Made by a program: the position numbers and the translations under genes. A DNA stretch of 41,026 nt from Nanobdellota archaeon (GTDB lineage: Archaea > Nanobdellota > Nanobdellia > Pacearchaeales > GW2011-AR1). Every line of letters begins with the position of its first letter. Positions within the stretch are counted from its first letter, which is position 1. The DNA is taken from assembly GCA_030647965.1 (NCBI GenBank), contig JAUSIT010000004.1:1-41026 (forward strand). The letters are read 5' to 3'. The notes under the pieces were generated by a model. That model was not told the origin of the DNA and ran no database searches. It worked only from the letters and a program-made list of their open reading frames with translations. Below are positions 1 to 6,354 of this stretch, piece by piece.

Positions 1-218
1 TTTACTCTTAAACTATGGGGGCTTACATAAACTGCATTTTCTGTTTCATAAAAATCTTTTATTAATAAATCTTGAGATTTTTCTTTATTCAGTAAATAAT
101 ATGAAACTCCTGCTCCAGAGATTGCTCCCATAATTAAGGAGATTACTATAATTATAAAAAATTCCTTTCCAATTTTATTATTCTTAGGAATTTCATTTAA
201 AAATTTAACTTCTTCCAT
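1..218 (-). CDS. Membrane-anchored protein, N-terminal part only (possibly rhodanese-like)
   Basis: The reading frame starts at the ATG at 218 and runs off the left edge of the window, giving about 72 residues. After a polar N-terminus there is one hydrophobic segment (about residues 22-45) and then a polar stretch that ends in VYVSPHSLRV. In some membrane proteins a similar SPHxLR stretch precedes a rhodanese domain, so a rhodanese-like sulfurtransferase is possible, but the catalytic part is not in the window. It is the last visible gene of a minus-strand metal-handling operon, and its leader carries the double-hairpin element at 304-372. Confidence 0.6.
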   Translation of the reverse strand, partial: MEEVKFLNEIPKNNKIGKEFFIIIVISLIMGAISGAGVSYYLLNKEKSQDLLIKDFYETENAVYVSPHSLRV

Positions 219-303
219 TTTTTATTCTATCTTATAACCTAATTGTTTAATTCCTATTTTTTTCATCTTCAGATTTCCCTTATGTTTAAATGTTCTTCTT
301 TTG

Positions 304-372
304 AACAGACAGAAAATCTATAATTTTCTGTATTTCCAACTCTCTTTAATATTTTGAATTAGAGTTGGAATC
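304..372 (-). repeat. Double-hairpin leader element, copy I
   Basis: Two consecutive hairpins: 309-317 pairs with 323-331 (ACAGAAAAT/ATTTTCTGT) and 334-343 pairs perfectly with 361-370 (TTCCAACTCT/AGAGTTGGAA). The same pair of hairpins in the same order and spacing is found at 8741-8808 and 10138-10204, in each case in the minus-strand leader of a downstream gene. Here it lies between the stop at 403 and the start at 218. The rest of 219-402 holds no gene that I can see. Confidence 0.75.
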
Positions 373-402
373 ACTTTTTATACTTCCTCACAATTATTTC
401 TA

Positions 403-579
403 TTAATGGCATTTTCCATGATTTTTATGCATATCTCTCATCATAAGATAATGTAATATAGGGCATAATAACATTATAGCAAGAAGAGCATATGTCTTAA
501 ATCCAAAATAATATAAGGCTCCTGCTATAATTATTGGGACTAAACAACAAACTATCATTACCATTATATGTTTTTTCAT
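403..579 (-). CDS. Small DUF2933-like membrane protein
   Basis: A 58-residue protein starting at the ATG at 579. It has two hydrophobic segments (about residues 5-24 and 30-47), a CC pair at 11-12, a Cys-Pro at 39-40 and a His/Met-rich tail (HYLMMRDMHKNHGKCH). This layout matches the small DUF2933 membrane proteins that often sit beside copper and heavy-metal genes. It lies 34 bp after the HMA chaperone stop, in the same operon. The Met/His/Cys tail suggests metal binding; the exact role is not known. Confidence 0.7.
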   Translation of the reverse strand: MKKHIMVMIVCCLVPIIIAGALYYFGFKTYALLAIMLLCPILHYLMMRDMHKNHGKCH

Positions 580-613
580 CTTCTGTTTTAAATTTTTAAT
601 ATTTCTATTAAAT

Positions 614-811
614 TTAATTTACTGAATATCCTGCTTCTTTTATCGTTGCTTTTATCTTTTCAAGAGTTATTTTAGTTTCATCGAATTCAAGTGTTGACTT
701 TCCTGTTTCATGATCTATGTCAGCATTAACTCCCAAGTCTTCAAGATCGCTTTTTATGAGCATGCTGCAACTTTTGCAGTGCATTCCGCTAATTTGTATT
801 ATTGTTTTCAT
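614..811 (-). CDS. Heavy-metal-associated (HMA) domain metallochaperone, CopZ-like
   Basis: A 65-residue stand-alone HMA domain. The metal-binding motif GMHCKSC is at residues 9-15 (Cys12, Cys15), and the size and beta-alpha-beta-beta-alpha-beta pattern fit CopZ/Atx1-type soluble chaperones that carry Cu(I) or a similar soft metal. The gene starts 6 bp after the stop of the HMA/DsbD-like/cupredoxin fusion, so the two are co-transcribed and the chaperone probably exchanges metal with it. Confidence 0.85.
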   Translation of the reverse strand: MKTIIQISGMHCKSCSMLIKSDLEDLGVNADIDHETGKSTLEFDETKITLEKIKATIKEAGYSVN

Positions 812-817
812 GTTAAT

Positions 818-2272
818 TTAACCCCCACATCCACAGCCCCCACCACCACTACCCATATTACAAGTACTTCCTTTTGCAGGTGTTGCTGCCTTAACTTCTT
901 GTTGTGATGCTATTCCACTATCAGTTACAATAAAACTTCCCCTGATCATGCCCATACCACAGCTAAATCCAAAAGTTCCTGTTTTATCTGGAGTAAACTC
1001 AAAAGTGTTTAATCCTTGTTTTAATCTTGCATTAACATTATACTCATTTGAAACTAATTCTGAATTACATCCTGTCAATTGTTTTACATTTACATTCCAT
1101 TTTACAGGCACTCCTTTTTTCAAGACAAAAGAGTTTGGAGAATATCCAGAGCCACTTACTTCCATATTTACTTCCTGAATTCCATTATTTATAACAACAT
1201 TATTGCTATTGCTAGTGATTGCATTATTTGAAACCCCAAAGACTTGAGCTTTTATTGAATCATAATTATAATTGCTTCCTGTTAAAGTCAAACCCCTGTT
1301 TAACATTACTAGGCCTAAAATTAAAACAATTATTGCAGATATTTTTAGTATTTTTTTAGTTGTTTTATGACTTATTACAGTTGTTAAACTTCCAAATCCA
1401 AGCATAATTGGTAAAGTTCCTAAACCAAAAGCCATTAAACTTGTTGCTCCTGAAATAAAACTTCCTGTTCCTGCAGCATAAATATACATTGCTTGCAATG
1501 GCCCGCATGCAATAAATAATCCATTTAATAATCCTGTTGCAAGAGGTCTTGAATATGCCCCATTATATTTACTTGATTCACTATTAGCAATTTTTGATAA
1601 AAATTTAGGATTAAATTGGAATTTCTTAAAAAATCCAATTCCAAACATACCTAATGAATAAAATATCATAAATAAACCTGCTAAAATTGCAACCCATCCC
1701 CTTAATCCAATTGAAAAAGCAAATATTCCTCCAATTAAACCAAAAATTCCTCCGATAATAGTATAAGATATAACCTTACTTCCACCATAAACTAAATGCT
1801 GTGTAAAGCTTTTATGCCCGTTAATTGCATTTTTTGCAGTATAAGAAACAACAAATCCTCCGCACATTGCAACACAATGAAATCCTACTAAAAGTCCTGC
1901 AAGAAATAATAGTACAAGACCAACATTATCCCCTACTTGAGGAACTTGTATTTCTGGAAGTGAAATATTATTAAAAAATAAAAAATATGCAACTACAAGA
2001 AATAATAAAATAGAACCTATCATAAAATAAAATCCAATATTATCAGATTCTTTATTTTCTTTTTTATCAGCTATAACTTCATACCCTAATTTTCCTATTC
2101 GCTTAATTATTTCTTTTTCAGAGATTCTACTAGGATCAAAATCTATTTCTGCTTTTCCATCTGCATAACTTGCTTTTATCTTATTGACTTCTTTACCAAA
2201 TTCTTTTTCAATCAGCATAGCGCATGAATTGCAGTGCATTCCTTTTATCTTGAAAACTTTTTTGACATTCAT
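818..2272 (-). CDS. HMA domain + DsbD/SafE-type membrane domain + cupredoxin fusion
   Basis: A 484-residue protein. Residues 1-68 form an HMA domain with GMHCNSC (Cys14, Cys17). Residues about 78-325 hold seven or so hydrophobic helices of the DsbD_2/UreH-like (TauE/SafE-annotated) membrane family, with the family motif HCVAMCGG at 132-139 and a second Cys at 256. Residues about 358-450 form a cupredoxin-like domain with Cys402 and a CGMGM loop (Cys438, Met440, Met442). The C-terminus is a Gly/Cys-rich tail with four cysteines. Family knowledge links this architecture to heavy-metal/copper handling across the membrane. A minus-strand TATA box at 2294-2303 is about 24 nt from the ATG, so the transcript is probably leaderless and heads the operon down to position 1. 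Confidence 0.88.
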   Translation of the reverse strand: MNVKKVFKIKGMHCNSCAMLIEKEFGKEVNKIKASYADGKAEIDFDPSRISEKEIIKRIGKLGYEVIADKKENKESDNIGFYFMIGSILLFLVVAYFLFFNNISLPEIQVPQVGDNVGLVLLFLAGLLVGFHCVAMCGGFVVSYTAKNAINGHKSFTQHLVYGGSKVISYTIIGGIFGLIGGIFAFSIGLRGWVAILAGLFMIFYSLGMFGIGFFKKFQFNPKFLSKIANSESSKYNGAYSRPLATGLLNGLFIACGPLQAMYIYAAGTGSFISGATSLMAFGLGTLPIMLGFGSLTTVISHKTTKKILKISAIIVLILGLVMLNRGLTLTGSNYNYDSIKAQVFGVSNNAITSNSNNVVINNGIQEVNMEVSGSGYSPNSFVLKKGVPVKWNVNVKQLTGCNSELVSNEYNVNARLKQGLNTFEFTPDKTGTFGFSCGMGMIRGSFIVTDSGIASQQEVKAATPAKGSTCNMGSGGGGCGCGG

Positions 2273-2293
2273 ATTTTTTCCAGAAGAAAGAGG

Positions 2294-2303
2294 ATTATAT
2301 ACT
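2294..2303 (-). promoter_or_regulatory. TATA box of the metal-handling operon
   Basis: On the minus strand this reads AGTATATAAT and lies 22-31 nt before the ATG at 2272, the spacing of an archaeal TATA box for a leaderless transcript. I see nothing else of note in 2304-2388. Confidence 0.55.
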
Positions 2304-2388
2304 CTTTGATGAAACTAGTTACATAAATGGATTTTTACATAAATCTGATTATATTTAATTGTAATATGTAATAAATCTAAAGTAAGGT

Positions 2389-2790
2389 TTATTTCTTGAA
2401 AACTTTTATTGCATCAACAGGCACATTACCACTCTTATCACTTGAGAAACAAGGGATGCCATTAGGATTCGTCTGAACCCTTATACTATCTCCAATTTCA
2501 ATTTCCTGTGCTAAATTATCTAAAGTTTTCCCAAATGTTCCACCAAATACATTAAGAATATATTTTCCATCTTTTGTTTCAACTAGTAAATTATAATTTT
2601 TATTTCCAATATTTCCAAATGTAAAAGTTTCATTTCCAAAAAGAAAATCATTGGATTTTACAATAGTACCTGTTTCCTTTATCACTTTTCCTTCTAAGTA
2701 TTGTGGTTTATAATCGTTACAACCACCTAAGGTTAGTGCAAGTACATAAATTCCAAAGAGGTTTTTTAATCTGTTCATTTTATTTTCCAT
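2389..2790 (-). CDS. Predicted lipoprotein of unknown function
   Basis: A 133-residue protein with a short charged N-terminus, a hydrophobic segment and a lipobox-like LGGC at 21-24, so it is probably lipid-modified at Cys24 and exposed outside the cell. The mature part is polar and beta-rich, with Gly-rich turns and a single further Cys. The first ATG (2790) is supported by TTTATAAA at about 2812-2819, about 26 nt upstream; an internal Met at residue 5 is the alternative. I do not recognise the family. It is transcribed alone, divergently from the MNT/HEPN island. Confidence 0.7.
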   Translation of the reverse strand: MENKMNRLKNLFGIYVLALTLGGCNDYKPQYLEGKVIKETGTIVKSNDFLFGNETFTFGNIGNKNYNLLVETKDGKYILNVFGGTFGKTLDNLAQEIEIGDSIRVQTNPNGIPCFSSDKSGNVPVDAIKVFKK

Positions 2791-2919
2791 AATATTATAA
2801 TAATCCTTTCATTTATAAATCCTTCTATTTTGTTACTACTAATAAGATACACTATAAAATAACAATATACCCCTTTTTAATTAATAGTACTTCGTACGTA
2901 ATGAGGATTTTCTCACAGA

Positions 2920-2973
2920 ACATTACATTAAATTTTAATCTCCCATCACAACAACATTATTCAATTCTCTTTT
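2920..2973 (-). pseudogene. Displaced 3' tail of the winged-helix regulator gene, copy 1
   Basis: The minus-strand frame over 2944-2967 reads LNNVVVMG, a decayed version of the last residues (MNNVVVLRD) of the regulator at 6355-6828. The core ACAACAACATTATTCA is identical to copy 3 at 4982-5017, and the match to copy 3 continues leftward through AACATTACATTAA (about 2920-2932 and 4964-4976). No upstream coding sequence accompanies it, so it is a leftover gene end or a recombination-site copy. Confidence 0.6.
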
Positions 2974-2984
2974 TTGGCAAAACC

Positions 2985-2992
2985 TTTATAAA
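2985..2992 (+). promoter_or_regulatory. TATA box of the MNT/HEPN pair
   Basis: TTTATAAA centred about 26 nt before the ATG at 3015. It decides the start of the next gene: an in-frame ATG at 2901 lies upstream of this box and would not be on the transcript. Confidence 0.7.
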
Positions 2993-3014
2993 CTTAAGTT
3001 TACATGAATTAACT

Positions 3015-3563
3015 ATGGTAAATATATATAAAATAAAGTTAACAAACCTCCAGCAAGAAATTTTAAGGTTATTATTTGTAAAAGCAGGAGAATCTTTAAA
3101 TCAAAGAACAATTGCAAGAGCATTAAAAGTCTCTCCCCCTGCAGTAATGAAAGCTCTTCCTAATTTAGAAAAAGAATCTTTAATCAAATTAATTCAGGAT
3201 AAAGAATCAAAAAGATGGGCTGTTGAATTAAACAGAGAAAATCATAAAGTTATGCAATTAAAAAGAGCAGACAATTTAAAATTAATATATGAATCAGGAT
3301 TAGCAGATTTTCTTGAAAAAGAATTTGCAGGAGCCACAATTATTCTTTTTGGAAGCTATTCAAGGGGGGAAGATACAAACAAATCAGATATTGATATTGC
3401 AGTAATAGGAAGAAAAGATAAATTAATTAAATTGGAATTATTTGAAGCTCTTCTTGAGAGAAAGATAAATATTAATTTTTACAACTCATTTAAGGATATT
3501 CATAAAAATTTAAAAGAAAATTTATTTAATGGTATTATCCTTTTTGGGGGGATTGAAATATGA
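3015..3563 (+). CDS. Winged-helix + minimal nucleotidyltransferase (MNT) fusion, probable antitoxin
   Basis: A 182-residue protein from the TATA-supported ATG at 3015. Residues about 5-75 form a winged helix (TIARALKVSPPAVMKALPNLEKE, with a helix-turn-helix). Residues about 90-180 form a Pol-beta-type nucleotidyltransferase with the GSYSRG motif at 113-118 and catalytic Asp125 and Asp127. The next gene, overlapping by 4 bp, is a HEPN protein. In characterised MntA/HepT pairs the nucleotidyltransferase AMPylates the HEPN toxin and so silences it. The fused DNA-binding domain suggests that this antitoxin also represses its own promoter (inference). Confidence 0.82.
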   Translation: MVNIYKIKLTNLQQEILRLLFVKAGESLNQRTIARALKVSPPAVMKALPNLEKESLIKLIQDKESKRWAVELNRENHKVMQLKRADNLKLIYESGLADFLEKEFAGATIILFGSYSRGEDTNKSDIDIAVIGRKDKLIKLELFEALLERKININFYNSFKDIHKNLKENLFNGIILFGGIEI

Positions 3564-4000
3564 AAGGAATAAGAAATTTTAAAGAATTTATTAAAGCAGG
3601 TATTGTTAAAATACAAACTCCAGATAAATCTCGTGCAGAATTTTTAATCAAAGAAGCAGAACAGGGCTATAATTATTTATTAGAAGTAATAGAAAAAATA
3701 GGTATTAAAAATGAAAATGCAAACGACTATATTAAAAGATGTTATGATATTCTTATGGAATTAGTTAGAGCAAAAATGTTAGTTGATGGATATAATGCTT
3801 CAGGATACGGGGCACATGAAGCAGAAGTCTCTTATCTAAGAACCTTGGATTTTAGAGAAATAGATGTGCAGTTTGCAGATCAAATGAGATTTTTTAGAAA
3901 TGGTATGCTTTATTATGGAACAATCTTGGACAAAGAATATGCCGAAAAGGTAATCAAATTCACAAAAGAAAATTATTTGAAATTAAAAAAAATGTCTTAA
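3560..4000 (+). CDS. HEPN-family protein, probable toxin partner of the MNT
   Basis: A 146-residue all-alpha protein overlapping the nucleotidyltransferase by 4 bp. The HEPN signature region is RFFRNGMLYYG at 110-120. In the RNase-type HEPN motif (RX4-6H, in HepT RX4HXY) the position after R113-X4 would be His; here it is Tyr118, followed by Tyr119. The tyrosines could be the AMPylation target while RNase activity is altered or lost. Genetic context strongly supports an MNT/HEPN module; toxicity itself is not shown by the sequence. Confidence 0.75.
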   Translation: MKGIRNFKEFIKAGIVKIQTPDKSRAEFLIKEAEQGYNYLLEVIEKIGIKNENANDYIKRCYDILMELVRAKMLVDGYNASGYGAHEAEVSYLRTLDFREIDVQFADQMRFFRNGMLYYGTILDKEYAEKVIKFTKENYLKLKKMS

Positions 4001-4005
4001 CTGAT

Positions 4006-4191
4006 ATGAACTTCAATCTAACAACCACAAAAACACTTGTATCTTTGTCAATGCCAATTTGGATTGCAATATACTTTAATATTATATTAACACATTGCAT
4101 AGGAATATATTGTTATTCAAATCCAATAACTATCCTAGGAATTCCTTTGCTTTTAGCAGTATATATTATCTGGAGTTTATTTGAGAAATAA
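4006..4191 (+). CDS. 61-residue membrane protein, copy 1
   Basis: Two hydrophobic segments (about residues 13-30 and 40-57) joined by a short loop with HCxGxYCY cysteines. It is nearly identical to the protein at 6169-6354, and the DNA similarity carries on past both stop codons for about 35 bp into the tail of a minus-strand gene, so this is a segment duplication of roughly 220 bp. It starts 5 bp after the HEPN stop. Function unknown. Confidence 0.6.
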   Translation: MNFNLTTTKTLVSLSMPIWIAIYFNIILTHCIGIYCYSNPITILGIPLLLAVYIIWSLFEK

Positions 4192-4227
4192 TTAATCCCT
4201 CAGAACCACAACATTATTCATTCCTAT
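4192..4227 (-). pseudogene. Displaced 3' tail of the winged-helix regulator gene, copy 2
   Basis: The minus frame reads IGMNNVVVLRD followed by a stop at 4192-4194, the same ending and the same tail-to-tail abutment with the 61-residue gene as the intact regulator at 6355-6828. Directly upstream, the sequence changes to an unrelated RelE-like gene, whose stop (4228-4230) lies in the same frame. Only the last 11 codons survive. Confidence 0.7.
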
Positions 4228-4485
4228 TCAATCATAAACCTTATCTCTTTTGTCTATTTTAACAATAATAATCCTCTTTTCATTATAATTAATTCTGTAA
4301 AGGGCACGATATTTTCCAATTCTAATTCTGAATGTTGGTAACTCATAACCAACTGCTCTTTTTGAATCAGGAGGTACATGATTTTGTTTTAAGTTTTCAA
4401 GTTTTTCAGAAATCCGCTCAAAAATTTCATTTTCGCACTTACTAAGAAAGTTTTCAGGCTGTTTATCAAACTTTATTTCGAACAG
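4228..4485 (-). pseudogene. RelE/ParE-like toxin lacking a normal start codon
   Basis: The minus frame encodes 85 residues that run (L)FEIKFDKQPENFL... and end ...IIIVKIDKRDKVYD, with the RelE core FRIRIGKYRALYRINY near residues 52-67. Length and layout are those of a full RelE toxin. The codon where Met is expected is CTG (4483-4485) and an in-frame TAA lies two codons further upstream, so there is no ATG, GTG or TTG start. The break falls about 10 bp from the edge of the structured element at 4495-4686, which separates it from its antitoxin (4656-4859). Either the toxin was silenced by the insertion or it uses a rare CTG start. Confidence 0.7.
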
Positions 4486-4494
4486 TTTTTATTT

Positions 4495-4686
4495 TCAAAT
4501 CTAGGTTTAATACTCCACAGCTTACTGTGATAGTAAGATTTGAAACCGGGAAAATCTATAGATTTTCAAGGCCCAGAAAAATTAAGGATTTTTCTTGGAG
4601 ACTAAAATTGCTGGTCGCGAAGCGAAAAATTTCGCGGAAAATACTCCGTAGCTTGCTACTGAGATAACGAAATTTTAGGCAATTTT
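4495..4686. repeat. Modular multi-hairpin element, copy A
   Basis: Ordered hairpins: 4495-4502/4536-4543 (TCAAATCT/AGATTTGA) enclosing 4516-4520/4525-4529; a perfect palindrome at 4550-4567; 4572-4582/4589-4599; then an outer stem 4604-4611/4679-4686 (AAAATTGC/GCAATTTT) enclosing TCGC-GAA-GCGA at 4615-4625, 4626-4634/4668-4676 (AAAATTTCG/CGAAATTTT) and 4644-4651/4656-4663. The copy at 36460-36715 has the same linkers and order with different but still complementary stems. It is placed between antitoxin and toxin; its right arm supplies the last residues (about PKISLSQ) and stop of the antitoxin, so it arrived after the operon existed. Confidence 0.85.
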
Positions 4687-4859
4687 TTTATTGCCTCTAA
4701 AGAAACCAAATCCCCAGATTTTTCATGTTCAACACTTTCATTCAACATTCTTTTTTCTTCTTCTGTAATTATAATATCTGTATCAATCATATTTTCTTGT
4801 ATATACTTTAATGCCTTCTCTATTCTATCTAAACGATTAATAATATTTTGTTGTTCCAT
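4656..4859 (-). CDS. RelB-like antitoxin
   Basis: A 67-residue acidic protein with the archaeal RelB-type layout: a leading helix with IDRIEKAL-like character (residues 8-18), then IITEEEKRMLNESVEHEKSGDLVSLEAIKK. The family usually ends near LVSLEEIKK plus a few residues; here the last seven codons lie inside the structured element, giving an altered C-terminus (PKISLSQ). It is encoded on the same strand as, and upstream of, the RelE-like frame at 4228-4485. AT-rich sequence with TATA-like TATATAG lies at 4860-4890. In 4860-4963 I see no gene. Confidence 0.68.
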   Translation of the reverse strand: MEQQNIINRLDRIEKALKYIQENMIDTDIIITEEEKRMLNESVEHEKSGDLVSLEAIKKLPKISLSQ

Positions 4860-4963
4860 ATTGATATATAGATATTTAACCTATATAAAATTTTCTAATG
4901 CACACAGACAGATCTAATAAATAAAACTATAATCTCAAACAATTTTAAGTTTTTTGACTTTGT

Positions 4964-5017
4964 CCAACATTACATTAATATTCAATCCCTAAGTACAACA
5001 ACATTATTCATTCCTCT
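4964..5017 (-). pseudogene. Displaced 3' tail of the winged-helix regulator gene, copy 3
   Basis: Minus frame 5017-4982 reads RGMNNVVVLRD and ends in a stop (TGA), matching the intact regulator's last 11 residues exactly. It follows immediately on the stop of the 96-residue gene at 5017-5307 in another frame. To its left the AACATTACATTAA block is shared with copy 1. Confidence 0.7.
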
Positions 5018-5307
5018 TATTTTCCTTTCATAGCTTTCTTAATTCTGAGCAATTTGGTGTGCTCATCAATGACTAATCTAGTTAATACTCTATGGGGGAA
5101 GTCTGGAATCATCTCAGAAGATTTTCTAAAACTAATTAATGTTCCTCTAAAATTAAAATTATTTTCAATTTTATCTATCAAATTCAAAAGTAATTCAGAA
5201 TATTCTGGAAATCCCCCCAATTCGACATGTTTATCTCTGTCGTCATCCCCAAATACTCTATCTGCATAATACATTCCATCTGCCTTATAAATTTCATATT
5301 TTCCCAT
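5017..5307 (-). CDS. Hypothetical 96-residue protein
   Basis: A charged soluble protein starting at the ATG at 5307 (MGKYEIYKADGMYYADRVFG...). There are no cysteines, no membrane segments and no motif that I recognise. It is divergent from the TrmB gene and sits in a segment bounded by two copies of the regulator tail (4982 and 6355). The ORF is convincing by length and composition, but its function is unknown. Confidence 0.5.
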   Translation of the reverse strand: MGKYEIYKADGMYYADRVFGDDDRDKHVELGGFPEYSELLLNLIDKIENNFNFRGTLISFRKSSEMIPDFPHRVLTRLVIDEHTKLLRIKKAMKGK

Positions 5308-5404
5308 TTTCTTGTATTATTTTTATATTTTTAATTACTATTTAGTAGATGTCAACTAGTTTATAAATAATTGTAGTCTTAATTAAGATGACAAAATAGA
5401 AAGA

Positions 5405-5413
5405 CTTAAATAT
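5405..5413 (+). promoter_or_regulatory. TATA box of the TrmB-family gene
   Basis: CTTAAATAT centred about 25 nt before the ATG at 5435, consistent with a leaderless transcript. Confidence 0.5.
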
Positions 5414-5434
5414 TGATTTTTATTAAATAATCCT

Positions 5435-6172
5435 ATGGCAGAACGAGAAATACTGGAAGAGCTTGGTTTATCAGAAACAGAAGCAAGAGTTTATCTTGCA
5501 TTAATAGATACAGGTTCCAGTCTAGCAGGTCCAATAATTAAAAAAACAGGGCTTCATAGAGGAACCACATACCAGATTTTACAGAGATTAAAAGAAAAAG
5601 GCCTTGTAAGTTCTATTATTCAAGGGAAAAAACAATATTTCCAACCAGTAAATCCAGAAAGATTAATGGATATTTTAAAACAAAGACAAGAAAAGTTAGA
5701 AGAAATACTTCCAAATCTTAAGGCAAAATTAAAAGCAAGTGAGGAAAAGCAGGAAGTTACTGTTTATTCAGGTGTTAAAGGAATAAGATCACTAATGGAT
5801 AAAATCTTGGAAGATTTAAACCCAGAAGGAAAATATTATGATTTTGGTGTTTCTGGTTTATTCAAGGAAATTATGAAAGAGTATTGGGATATATGGCAAA
5901 AAAAGAAAAGAAAATACAAAATAAAGTCTTATGTTATTTTTAATGAAGAAGTAAAAAAGAAGAACCCTCAATTGCTGAAAGATTATTATGGTGAAGCAAG
6001 ATTTCATCCAAAAGAATATTCAAGTATAACCGATACAATAATTTACAAAGATTTTGTCATCCTTTTTATTTGGACAGCAAAACCCCCCATAGCAGTTGTA
6101 ATTAAAAATAAAGGAAATGCAGATTCTTATAAAAATCAATTCAAACTGATGTGGAAATATTCTAAAAAATGA
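5435..6172 (+). CDS. TrmB-family transcriptional regulator
   Basis: A 245-residue protein. Residues about 4-75 form the TrmB winged helix, with the family's LGLSETEARVYLALI start and a recognition helix around GLHRGTTYQILQRL. A short coiled coil follows at about 80-100 (ERLMDILKQRQEKLEEILP), then a C-terminal regulatory domain (about 106-240, starting VTVYSGVKGIRSLM) of the type that follows many archaeal TrmB DNA-binding domains. It overlaps the following 61-residue membrane protein gene by 4 bp (ATGA), so the two are co-translated. Confidence 0.85.
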   Translation: MAEREILEELGLSETEARVYLALIDTGSSLAGPIIKKTGLHRGTTYQILQRLKEKGLVSSIIQGKKQYFQPVNPERLMDILKQRQEKLEEILPNLKAKLKASEEKQEVTVYSGVKGIRSLMDKILEDLNPEGKYYDFGVSGLFKEIMKEYWDIWQKKKRKYKIKSYVIFNEEVKKKNPQLLKDYYGEARFHPKEYSSITDTIIYKDFVILFIWTAKPPIAVVIKNKGNADSYKNQFKLMWKYSKK

Positions 6173-6354
6173 ACTTCAATCTAACAACCACAAAAACTCT
6201 TGTATCTTTATCAATGCCAATTTGGATTGCAATATACTTTAATATTATTTTAAAACACTGCGTAGGGATATATTGTTATTCAAATCCAATAATTATATTA
6301 GGAATTCCTTTGCTGTTAATTGTTTATCTTATTTGGAGCTTGTTTGAGAAATAA
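6169..6354 (+). CDS. 61-residue membrane protein, copy 2
   Basis: A near-identical duplicate of the protein at 4006-4191, with two hydrophobic segments. Its ATG overlaps the TrmB stop, and its own TAA (6352-6354) directly abuts the stop codon of the minus-strand regulator at 6355. The same junction is preserved at 4189-4194. Sequence divergence between the copies is mostly at third codon positions, which suggests that both are or were under selection as proteins. Confidence 0.6.
   Translation: MNFNLTTTKTLVSLSMPIWIAIYFNIILKHCVGIYCYSNPIIILGIPLLLIVYLIWSLFEK

Noticed and set aside
710-1178. Plus-strand open frames opposite the HMA and cupredoxin genes
   Set aside because: They are antisense to well-supported genes with clear motifs, have atypical composition and show no promoter.
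2901-3014. Longer N-terminus for the winged-helix/MNT protein
   Set aside because: The ATG at 2901 lies upstream of the TATA box at 2985-2992, and the extra residues overlap the displaced gene tail; the ATG at 3015 fits.
4495-4686. Insertion sequence with its own transposase
   Set aside because: The element is under 200 bp, non-coding and has no transposase; if mobile it must rely on enzymes encoded elsewhere.
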